The position numbers and the translations under genes are program-made. The notes beneath the pieces were generated by a model. The model was not told where the DNA came from, made no database searches, and worked only from the letters and a program-made list of their open reading frames with translations. Positions 1 through 5,577 of a stretch of DNA of 7,307 nt are shown piece after piece. The stretch comes from Oligoflexaceae bacterium. GTDB lineage: Bacteria; Bdellovibrionota_B; Oligoflexia; Oligoflexales; Oligoflexaceae. The stretch spans positions 1 through 7,307 of the forward strand of contig CANJJY010000231.1 in assembly GCA_947474445.1 (NCBI GenBank). The letters run 5' to 3'. Every line of letters starts with the position of its first letter. Position 1 is the first letter of the stretch.

Positions 1-57
1 AAGTGCTGCTTCTATAGCATATCTGGCTCAATTGACAAAAACTTTCGCAAGTGAGGC

Positions 58-870
58 TCAAGCGAGAAGATCGGCGCTCCAATGCTGGCGCAAAAAGGGG
101 TCGGGAAGACCTAATTCGCGAGCGTAGGACACGTCAATTCCGATTAAGCGCACGCTGAGGAAGTGCCGTACCCAGTCGTCTCCTTCGATAATGAGTTTTT
201 TCCAAGACCCATCGGCGACGATTTCCCCCGCGTTCATGAGGATAATGCGCTCGGAAAAGCGGATCGCAATCTCGACCGAGGTGGTGGCGATCAGCAGGGC
301 GTTATCCTGAGCTTCTCCGCCTAACTCACTGATCATATTGAGAATAATGGTGGATGTAACGGGGTCGAGACCGGACGTGGGCTCGTCGAAGATGGAGACC
401 TGAGGCGTCGTGGCCAGGGCGCGGGCTATACCGATTCTGCGTTTCATCCCCCCGGAAAGTTCGTGGGGAAACATGCGTCGCGTCCGTCCCAATTTGACGA
501 TTTTGAGCAGTTGCTCTATCTTGGCGGACATCTCCTCGCTCGACATATCGGTCATATGTTCCATGGCAAACAGCAGGTTTTCCTCGACCGTCATGAAATC
601 AAAGAGGCCGCCTTGCTGAAATGCCATACCAACGCGCCGCACAGTGGATAACTTTTCCTTTTCAGAGGCGTGAGCCATGTCGCAGCCGAGCAATTCGATC
701 TCCCCCGAGTCGGGTGGAACGAGTCCCAGAATGATTTTCAAAAGAGTCGACTTGCCACAGCCTCCGGGTCCAAGCAAACTCACTCTTTCGCCCGGATCAA
801 CCCGCAAGCTGACATTTTTCAGGACGGGTGTATTATCATAGGACTTAGAAATGGCATTGAGAATGATCAC
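58..870 (-). CDS. Mla-family (MlaF-like) ABC transporter ATP-binding protein
   Basis: Cytoplasmic ATPase subunit, 270 aa, typical MlaF/Ttg2A length. Visible motifs: A-loop Tyr11, Walker A GPGGCGKST (34-42), Q-loop FQQGGLF (84-90), signature LSGGMKRR (138-145), Walker B VSIFDEP (158-164, Glu163 retained) and D-loop SGLDP (166-170). The FQ.GGLF and LSGGM.RR forms and the C-terminal DDWVRHFLS (231-239) match the MlaF group, which powers phospholipid or other lipid transport between the membranes with an MlaE permease and an MlaD MCE protein. Neither partner is in the window; they could lie left of position 1. Oddity: where the family has the switch His (VSHD-type), this protein has ATTS (195-198), so Thr197 sits at the His position. 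The start is GTG at 868-870, with GAGGAG (881-886) 10 nt upstream. The tail after about residue 240 is longer than in E. coli MlaF. Family confidence is high; the transported substrate is unknown. Confidence 0.9.
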   Translation of the reverse strand: MIILNAISKSYDNTPVLKNVSLRVDPGERVSLLGPGGCGKSTLLKIILGLVPPDSGEIELLGCDMAHASEKEKLSTVRRVGMAFQQGGLFDFMTVEENLLFAMEHMTDMSSEEMSAKIEQLLKIVKLGRTRRMFPHELSGGMKRRIGIARALATTPQVSIFDEPTSGLDPVTSTIILNMISELGGEAQDNALLIATTSVEIAIRFSERIILMNAGEIVADGSWKKLIIEGDDWVRHFLSVRLIGIDVSYARELGLPDPFLRQHWSADLLA

Positions 871-891
871 GTTTTGCAGACTCCTCGGGCT

Positions 892-919
892 GCCGCTTCT
901 GATTTTACAGGAAAGCGGC
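892..919. repeat. 7-bp inverted repeat bracketing the -10 box
   Basis: GCCGCTT (892-898) and AAGCGGC (913-919) are perfect reverse complements around a 14-nt centre. The centre carries a further inner pair, CTG (899-901) and CAG (908-910). The repeat straddles the -10 of the minus-strand promoter and lies in the upstream region of hemD. This could be a repressor site or a 5'-leader hairpin. There is no T-tract, so it is not an intrinsic terminator. A chance occurrence cannot be excluded. Confidence 0.4.
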
Positions 920-929
920 TATCGTGCAA
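902..929 (-). promoter_or_regulatory. Sigma70-like promoter of the MlaF-like gene
   Basis: On the minus strand, -35 TTGCAC (924-929) and -10 TAAAAT (902-907, 5 of 6 consensus) are separated by 16 bp. Transcription would start near 895, just upstream of the Shine-Dalgarno at 881-886. The -10 box lies between the arms of an inverted repeat (892-898 / 913-919). No start site has been mapped; this is a by-eye match. Confidence 0.5.
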
Positions 930-952
930 AGCTCTGAGCTAGGTCGCGTAAA

Positions 953-960
953 GGGGGGAG
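953..960 (+). promoter_or_regulatory. Ribosome binding site deciding the hemD start
   Basis: GGGGGGAG at 953-960 ends 5 nt before TTG at 966. The in-frame GTG at 924 has no comparable site, and starting there would add 14 residues with no HemD similarity. The TTG start makes the protein begin LNKRIIWTRP, as HemD proteins do. Confidence 0.7.
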
Positions 961-965
961 CCGAC

Positions 966-1700
966 TTGAACAAGCGTATCATCTGGACTCGACCAGCCGA
1001 GGATTGGGAACACGATGCCAAGCTTTTGCGGCTGGAAAAGCCCCTTTTTCGTTTTCCCTTAACCCGCCAGGTCGCAATCAAGCCGCAGATGCCTCCGAAA
1101 CCCTGTGATCTTGTGATTCTCACCAGTCGCAAGGCCGCTGATGCTTTTCTGCATCGCATGGGTCTCAGCAAAGAACACATGCATCGCATCGAGTTTTTGA
1201 CCTTCGGCATGGAGACCTATAAGTATCTCCTCTCGCAGAATCTCAAGACGAGGCTGATCCAAGCTCCCGGAGGGAAAGAATTCGCCGCTGCCTTAGTCCT
1301 CGAGTTGAAGCGCGATCAGGTGATCTGGTTCCCAAGACCGCTAGAAACCGCCTATCCGATCAGCGAGCATTTGCGCACCCATCACTTTGAGATCTACGAT
1401 CTCGAGCTCTATAAAACGGAAACAGTCAAACACCTCGAGCCGCCCGCTCTGCAGAGTCTGTTCGCCGAACCGTCCATCGTCTGCTTTGCGAGTCCCCTGG
1501 CCATCAAAGCCTTCGTCGATCTCATTCGCCAGTATGATGAAGCCCGCTTTTATAAGTATACGGCCGTCGCGATCGGCGCGACGACCAAGGCCAGCGGCCA
1601 ATCCTACTTCAACGAAGTGCACCTGGCGCAGCATCCAACCCTCGCCTCTCTCTTTGAAAAAGCGCAAGAAATCAGTCGCGCTCCCCATGGCGACAGTTGA
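966..1700 (+). CDS. hemD: Uroporphyrinogen-III synthase (HemD)
   Basis: Cytoplasmic enzyme of haem/sirohaem synthesis. It closes linear hydroxymethylbilane to uroporphyrinogen III, inverting ring D. From the TTG at 966 it is 244 aa, a normal HemD length. Diffuse but characteristic family marks occur in order: IIWTRP at the N-terminus (5-10), DLVILTSRKAADAF (48-61, the usual D.liftSaNaV segment), the mid-protein VIWFPRPLETAYPISEHL segment followed by YDLELYKTE (about 119-151), VCFASPLAIKAFVDL (172-186, equivalent to 'FtSpsaV..F') and AIGATTKASG (202-211, equivalent to 'aIGptTa.al'). HemD sequences diverge strongly, so the overall pattern matters more than any catalytic residue, none being strictly conserved. 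The gene stands alone: the opposite-strand ABC ATPase is upstream and a convergent lipoprotein is downstream. No hemC or hemB is in the window. No good plus-strand promoter was found; the best -35-like sequence is TTGCAG at 874-879 with a poor -10. Confidence 0.85.
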   Translation: MNKRIIWTRPAEDWEHDAKLLRLEKPLFRFPLTRQVAIKPQMPPKPCDLVILTSRKAADAFLHRMGLSKEHMHRIEFLTFGMETYKYLLSQNLKTRLIQAPGGKEFAAALVLELKRDQVIWFPRPLETAYPISEHLRTHHFEIYDLELYKTETVKHLEPPALQSLFAEPSIVCFASPLAIKAFVDLIRQYDEARFYKYTAVAIGATTKASGQSYFNEVHLAQHPTLASLFEKAQEISRAPHGDS

Positions 1701-1722
1701 AGCCCACCGGATCGTCGGGCTT
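1700..1722. terminator. Possible bidirectional hairpin between convergent genes
   Basis: AAGCCC (1700-1705) and GGGCTT (1717-1722) form a perfect 6-bp stem with an 11-nt loop. The stem overlaps the stop codons of both hemD and the lipoprotein gene, the typical position of a shared terminator. No T-run follows on either strand, so intrinsic termination would be weak. I call it only as a candidate. Confidence 0.3.
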
Positions 1723-4700
1723 ATCGACCCTGAAAAATTCTGATTTGATCGATGCCGCGATAGAGCATGTTCTGGCTGCTAACATTGCGGCTGGAGAGGC
1801 GCATGCAATCGAGAGCGGTGGATAGATCGAAGGTGATGGCAGGGGAAACAGACCCGTTGGGCATTTTCACAGTATAAGTCTTGCTTGAGATATCGACATC
1901 GACGGAGACGAGTGCAAAGCGAGAGTTGACGACGCCTAGACTCGTCGTGACATTGCCCTTGCGATAGCCTAAAGTTTCGGCCGTGGCCAAGCCAGAGGCT
2001 GGTCCACCCCAAACGAGATTAACGCCGGCTCCCGACGTTAAGGGGCTGGCCTGGTCCATCAGATCGCAGCGACCTAGCTGAAAGCTCACCAGGTAATCGG
2101 CTGGTGATGCGGTGCCGGTCTTCAGATCGAGATAAAAGCGCCAGGTCATGATTCCGGTCGATTGCAAGGGAAAGCGCACTTTTACGCTTTCTAACGCGGC
2201 GCCGGTCGAGGTCTGGAGCTGGTTGTTATTAATTTGCCAGCCCGCGCCACCGGTCGACTCATACTCCCACCAATTGCTACCGAGGCTCAGGCTGTTGTCG
2301 CGCTGAAAGGTATCAAAGAAGAGCTGGTTTTTGCTCTGCATCAACCAGTCGATACTCTGTTCGACCAAGTTGCGTCCCGCCGTCGTGAGAGTGCTCGAGC
2401 TCGCGGGGAGAAAGCTTCCCAATCGACGACCCGTCGCGACCGTGCCACCGGGCAGGTAGCTGTTTTCCAGATAGCCGAACAAAACTTTTTGAGTCGGAGT
2501 CGCGGGTTTGACGGCGATGGTTTGCATATTGGGCGAAGTTCCCGTCATCGTCGCTACCGTCATGTTGCTAGAAAACACCGAAGTAGCTCCCGCCGGGAAG
2601 CCTGCTGCGATGGGATGGGTCGAGTCGCTGATTTCAATGGTTTTGCCGGAGTAAGTGCTAAAGGAAAACGAACTACCCGCCAAATCAAGTTCGTTATAAA
2701 GATTTTTGCTCCAAACCATAATGGGGACGCGCGTGCTCAAGAACTTGTTGCGGACGCGATTGAGACCGACGCTGGCACCAATGACGAGCAGATCGCGCCC
2801 ATCGGTGTCGGTCGCTTGGCAGACGTTGTCATCTGTGATGGTCACGCCGAAACCCAGCGATTGCATGATGGTGACCACATCGCTCTCAATGGTTTTGAGC
2901 GTCGTGCTGCCGGCGATGATGACTGCCTGGGGGGCTACACGTATCCGCACCTCGGCTGTTTCGCTGGGTCCCATGGGGTCGATCGCTCGATAGGTAAAAG
3001 TATCGAGGCCTTGAAAATTAGTGAGGGGCCGATAAGTGAGATTAGGTGGTGTTCCGAGCAGAGTTCCAAAGCGAGGTGGTGCCAGAACCTCAAAATCCAC
3101 CGCCCCTGTTCCGCCTTTGGCCGACAGAGTCACAGGCACATCGACGTTCTTGCCGGTGGTAAAGCTCATCGGTTCGGCGATCAGACTACTGACGCTGCCC
3201 TCGAGATTCATGGCTACGCTGCGCGTCTGTGTACCGTTGAGATAGTTGATTTTGATCGATCCCGTATAGAAGCCGATAGCATTGGATTGAAAGCTTAGAA
3301 CGACGGTACAGCTGGCGCCGGCGGTGAGGCTGGTCGTGCAACTGCCGCCGCTGCCTGGAAAACTGCCGCCGAAAAATGTGAAATTAGCTCCTGAAAAAGC
3401 TCCGCTGATTCCGGTGGCGCTCCCCGTACCGAGATTGTTCAGAAGAATATGTTTAGACAAGACTTGCTGGGTGCTCGCCGTACCGAAGTCACCGTCCCCC
3501 GGCGTGGTCAGAGTGATTAAAGGTCCGGTTCCCCCCGTGCCTCGTAGATTAAAGCTCAGCTGCGCCGGCGCGACTCCATCGTGGTAGGACAGCGTGACGA
3601 CTGATGTCGAGAGAGCAGCAGCCGTCGGGTTATAAGCGAGGGTTAAGGTGCAGCTTTGTCCCGCAGGCAAGACCGTCTTGCAGGTTGCATCGTCGCCTGG
3701 ATATCCGCCCGGATAGAGAAATGGCAAAGAAAGGGCAGAGGCCACTTGGAGACTGCTTGCCGCTGCGCGTCCCGTATTACTCAGCTTCACGCTCATGGTA
3801 TGAGGCAGCTGCAAGGGCCTCGTGCCGAAATCGTAAGTTGCGAGTTCGCTGGTGATCACGGCGACATCGTCATCACGTATTTTGACTTCAGCCGGTGGAT
3901 CCATTGGGATGTAGTTGATGCCGGGCAGGACCCGGGCCCGAATGAATTCTATGCCTTCGGGTAGAACGTCGTTGATCGCTTGCAGGGAAAAGGTTTGCGT
4001 GGTTTGCCCATTGGCGAGCGTGACTGATAGGGGCAGCGCGTTGCAGTCGAGGCCTGGTGTGGCATCGCCTTCGTAAGCGAGGTTGACCACCAACGCGCCT
4101 TGCGCGGGCGAGGCACGCTTGATGGTAAAGGTCGCCAGGCTTCCCCCGTTCTCGCTGATTTCCGCAACATCGGCTGAGATGCCTATCTCGTAAATATTGG
4201 CCGCAAAGGCTGTGCCTTCCCGCATTTCCGTGAGGATGAAACTCGCGGCGTAGGCGGAGTTTACCAGCTGGCTGGGCAATTGACTGATGACGTGGAGGTA
4301 AACGTGATCCGTGCCGCTGACAAAATAATTGCTCGCCCCCGCTTGGCCGTCAAAGGCCGAGCCCGATGCGAGCGTGTAGAGGGCGCTACCGATCCTCACG
4401 CTCTGGACATGGATCTGGCAGTTGCGATCGTAGCGGTATAAGAGCAAATTCTGCGCGCTATAAGTCGTGAGGTTCAAGCTGTAGCCACTGGAGCAACCGG
4501 TCAGCTGATACACGACTTCGTTGATATTGGAAACCAAAGCGAGCGAGTCCGATCCTTGAAGGGAGCGACCGGTTTGCAGCGAGACTCGAACGCTTTTCGA
4601 GGAAAGCGCGTTTCCCTCACTGGGCTGGGCGTCACGCGATATTTTTTGGGCGGAGCGCAAACGCAAGTCATCGGCCCAGCAGCCCGCGAGAAGCAGGCTG

Positions 4701-4747
4701 ATGATCAGACTTACCGTTTGTAATGATGGGCTCACCCACGCTCGCAT
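1721..4747 (-). CDS. Large mosaic surface lipoprotein (Calx-beta, choice-of-anchor repeats, Ig-like, GATase-like, jelly-roll)
   Basis: 1008 aa from ATG at 4745-4747. The signal peptide MRAWVSPSLQ...LLLAGC has a clear lipobox (LAGC, Cys23). Trp at +2 gives no inner-membrane retention signal by the E. coli rule, so outer-membrane or surface placement is expected. Approximate order: unclassified beta-rich region with Cys85/Cys110 (69-180); Calx-beta (193-294, ending KIRDDD); two choice-of-anchor-D/ASH-like repeats (298-404, 408-518), each with a C-x9-C pair; cadherin/Big-like domain (523-605, NLTYRPLTNFQGLDTFTY); GATase/ThuA-like domain (608-803, with DLLVIGASVG and STHPIAAGF); C-terminal jelly-roll beginning FFDTFQRDNSLSLGSNWW (810-1008). 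A likely role is adhesion or carbohydrate/matrix binding; no catalytic triad is evident, so this is inference. An upstream in-frame GTG (4783) would add 12 residues but lacks a ribosome site. A weak promoter (CTGACT 4864-4869, GATAAA 4842-4847, 16-bp spacer) may serve it, or it may be read from the secreted-protein gene upstream. Confidence 0.85.
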   Translation of the reverse strand: MRAWVSPSLQTVSLIISLLLAGCWADDLRLRSAQKISRDAQPSEGNALSSKSVRVSLQTGRSLQGSDSLALVSNINEVVYQLTGCSSGYSLNLTTYSAQNLLLYRYDRNCQIHVQSVRIGSALYTLASGSAFDGQAGASNYFVSGTDHVYLHVISQLPSQLVNSAYAASFILTEMREGTAFAANIYEIGISADVAEISENGGSLATFTIKRASPAQGALVVNLAYEGDATPGLDCNALPLSVTLANGQTTQTFSLQAINDVLPEGIEFIRARVLPGINYIPMDPPAEVKIRDDDVAVITSELATYDFGTRPLQLPHTMSVKLSNTGRAAASSLQVASALSLPFLYPGGYPGDDATCKTVLPAGQSCTLTLAYNPTAAALSTSVVTLSYHDGVAPAQLSFNLRGTGGTGPLITLTTPGDGDFGTASTQQVLSKHILLNNLGTGSATGISGAFSGANFTFFGGSFPGSGGSCTTSLTAGASCTVVLSFQSNAIGFYTGSIKINYLNGTQTRSVAMNLEGSVSSLIAEPMSFTTGKNVDVPVTLSAKGGTGAVDFEVLAPPRFGTLLGTPPNLTYRPLTNFQGLDTFTYRAIDPMGPSETAEVRIRVAPQAVIIAGSTTLKTIESDVVTIMQSLGFGVTITDDNVCQATDTDGRDLLVIGASVGLNRVRNKFLSTRVPIMVWSKNLYNELDLAGSSFSFSTYSGKTIEISDSTHPIAAGFPAGATSVFSSNMTVATMTGTSPNMQTIAVKPATPTQKVLFGYLENSYLPGGTVATGRRLGSFLPASSSTLTTAGRNLVEQSIDWLMQSKNQLFFDTFQRDNSLSLGSNWWEYESTGGAGWQINNNQLQTSTGAALESVKVRFPLQSTGIMTWRFYLDLKTGTASPADYLVSFQLGRCDLMDQASPLTSGAGVNLVWGGPASGLATAETLGYRKGNVTTSLGVVNSRFALVSVDVDISSKTYTVKMPNGSVSPAITFDLSTALDCMRLSSRNVSSQNMLYRGIDQIRIFQGR

Positions 4748-4753
4748 TGAGCT

Positions 4754-4760
4754 CTCTCCC
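4754..4760 (-). promoter_or_regulatory. Ribosome binding site deciding the lipoprotein start
   Basis: On the minus strand GGGAGAG (4754-4760) precedes ATG at 4745-4747, with GGGAG ending 8 nt before the start. This favours the ATG over the in-frame GTG 36 nt upstream. It also puts the signal peptide's Arg2 and hydrophobic core directly at the N-terminus, as lipoprotein signals require. Confidence 0.65.
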
Positions 4761-4871
4761 GTAAAAATTCCAGGCTCAATCACCTTGTCGGCACTTCAAA
4801 GCAAAGCTACAGCCTCCTTGCTAAGGCCATAGGTTCCTGGATTTATCGCTGATTTATTCGGGAAGTCAGTG

Positions 4872-5387
4872 TTAGGTAAGGTTGATCGTCAGGGACACAC
4901 TGATGAAGTATTCGGGACTTGCAGTGAGGGCAAAATGCTGGGAAACCGGGTCCTGGAGTGGGAGTTCGACGAACAGCAGTTTGTCGTTATTATCCGGTGA
5001 CTTATAGTTGATCCCGAGCAAGGTCGACAGCTGGGTTTCGCTGATCAGTAAGGTGTCGAAAGGGGCTGAATAGGCTCCCTGGGTATGGATCCCCAGGACT
5101 CGAACGCGGGCCCGTGGCGAAACGAGGTAAACCTCTGTTCGAGTCGTCTCGATCGTCCATGACTCGAGGTAAGTTTCGGCCTCGAGAGCGACGTCGAGGG
5201 TGTTGAATCCCGACCGCAGGACTTCCCATCCCATGGTAAAGTGCGTCTGCAGAATGGGTAAGTTGGGAACATAGCCATAACCCGTTTCAGGTGCGGCGAC
5301 TTGAGCCTTAAGTCCCTGAGGGCTGATCAAAGCGCAGGCGCCACAGATAAAAATTAAGTGAAGAATAATGTCGCGTGTGAATTTCAA
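4872..5387 (-). CDS. Small secreted beta-rich protein of unknown function
   Basis: 171 aa, not recognised. It has a classic SPI signal: KFTR n-region, hydrophobic IILHLIFICGACALI core, and a probable cut after LKA (residue 28), leaving a ~143-aa mature protein starting QVAAPETGYG. Two Cys (15, 18) sit only in the signal core; ICGAC does not fit a lipobox, and the mature part has no Cys. The body alternates short hydrophobic strands (RTEVYLVSPRARVRVLGIHT, KLLFVELPLQ, EYFISVSLTINLT), suggesting a beta-sandwich or the periplasmic/outer-membrane part of an assembly. The C-terminus ends in Thr rather than the aromatic residue typical of outer-membrane barrels. The start is TTG, supported by GGAGGA at 5396-5401 with 8-nt spacing. 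It lies 124 bp upstream of the lipoprotein on the same strand with no convincing terminator between, so a shared envelope role is possible but unproven. Confidence 0.7.
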   Translation of the reverse strand: MKFTRDIILHLIFICGACALISPQGLKAQVAAPETGYGYVPNLPILQTHFTMGWEVLRSGFNTLDVALEAETYLESWTIETTRTEVYLVSPRARVRVLGIHTQGAYSAPFDTLLISETQLSTLLGINYKSPDNNDKLLFVELPLQDPVSQHFALTASPEYFISVSLTINLT

Positions 5388-5395
5388 AGTGCAGA

Positions 5396-5401
5396 TCCTC
5401 C
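5396..5401 (-). promoter_or_regulatory. Ribosome binding site supporting a TTG start
   Basis: A strong Shine-Dalgarno, GGAGGA on the minus strand (TCCTCC at 5396-5401), lies 8 nt before TTG at 5385-5387. The protein then starts directly with a basic n-region and hydrophobic core, which confirms the unusual start codon. Confidence 0.65.
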
Positions 5402-5444
5402 AGGGTTTGACGCAGCCCGAGATCTAAGCGCGCATATCGCCGTA

Positions 5445-5473
5445 AGACTACGCGAGGGCTCCCGCTCGGTCAA
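5445..5473 (-). promoter_or_regulatory. Candidate promoter of the small secreted protein
   Basis: On the minus strand, -35 TTGACC (5468-5473, 5 of 6) and -10 TAGTCT (5445-5450, 3 of 6 including the key T, A and final T) are spaced exactly 17 bp apart. Transcription would begin near 5438, giving a ~50-nt leader. The heptamer GTCAAGG, which covers part of the -35, recurs 18 bp further upstream (5487-5493). Confidence 0.4.
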
Positions 5474-5505
5474 GGCACGGTGCGGTGTCAAGGGCGAGTC
5501 TTCGT

Positions 5506-5535
5506 TTGAGCACTGGGACTGAACTATTCTATGAT
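5506..5535 (+). promoter_or_regulatory. Sigma70-like promoter of the exported-protein/HTH operon
   Basis: -35 TTGAGC (5506-5511) and -10 TATGAT (5530-5535, 5 of 6 consensus) are spaced 18 bp apart. Transcription would start near 5542, 36 nt before the chosen ATG at 5578. This rules out the in-frame GTG at 5485, which lies upstream of the promoter. The -10 lies inside a perfect palindrome (5525-5541), so the promoter is probably repressor-controlled. Confidence 0.55.
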
Positions 5536-5541
5536 AGAATA
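5525..5541. promoter_or_regulatory. 17-bp perfect palindrome overlapping the -10 box: operator candidate
   Basis: TATTCTAT-G-ATAGAATA has 8-bp arms that are exact reverse complements around one central base. It covers the whole -10 element and ends at the expected transcription start, the classic place for a dimeric repressor to block RNA polymerase. It is too AT-rich and lacks the loop to be a useful hairpin. The regulator is unknown. The HTH protein encoded downstream (7017 onward) is a candidate only by proximity. Confidence 0.55.
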
Positions 5542-5562
5542 CCAAAATTGGACTTTAAAACG

Positions 5563-5568
5563 ATGAGG
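5563..5568 (+). promoter_or_regulatory. Ribosome binding site deciding the start of the exported protein
   Basis: ATGAGG at 5563-5568 (core GAGG) lies 9 nt before ATG at 5578. The alternative ATG at 5563 is itself part of this element and has no purine-rich site of its own, so 5578 is preferred. Confidence 0.5.
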
Positions 5569-5577
5569 CATGAGATC

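Noticed and set aside
35..53. Terminator after the ATPase gene (minus strand ACTT-GCGA-AAGT followed by TTTTG)
   Set aside because: The GNRA-type loop and following T-run are suggestive, but the stem is only 4 bp and AT-rich, too weak to call.
1..127. Possible C-terminal end of a plus-strand gene (frames ending at TGA 52-54 or TAG 125-127)
   Set aside because: The readable stretch is too short to show any family pattern. The longer frame runs antisense into the ATPase gene. Neither can be supported without sequence left of position 1.
924..965. GTG at 924 as the hemD start
   Set aside because: No ribosome site precedes it, the extra 14 residues do not match HemD N-termini, and the codon lies in the -35 box of the opposite promoter. 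TTG at 966 has GGGGGGAG at proper spacing.
2234..3298. 354-codon open frame on the plus strand
   Set aside because: It lies wholly antisense to the lipoprotein. Its translation is Arg/His/Asp-rich without domain-like patterns, whereas the opposite frame shows clear Calx-beta, Ig-like and GATase-like sequence.
4800..4835. Hairpin or terminator in the gap between the secreted protein and the lipoprotein
   Set aside because: Several competing 4-5 bp stems exist (CCTT/AAGG, AGCAA/TTGCT), but none is dominant and no T-tract follows.
5485..5577. GTG at 5485 or ATG at 5563 as the start of the exported protein
   Set aside because: The GTG lies upstream of the promoter and palindrome. The ATG at 5563 has no ribosome site and forms part of the one serving ATG 5578. 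Both would place charged residues ahead of the signal segment.
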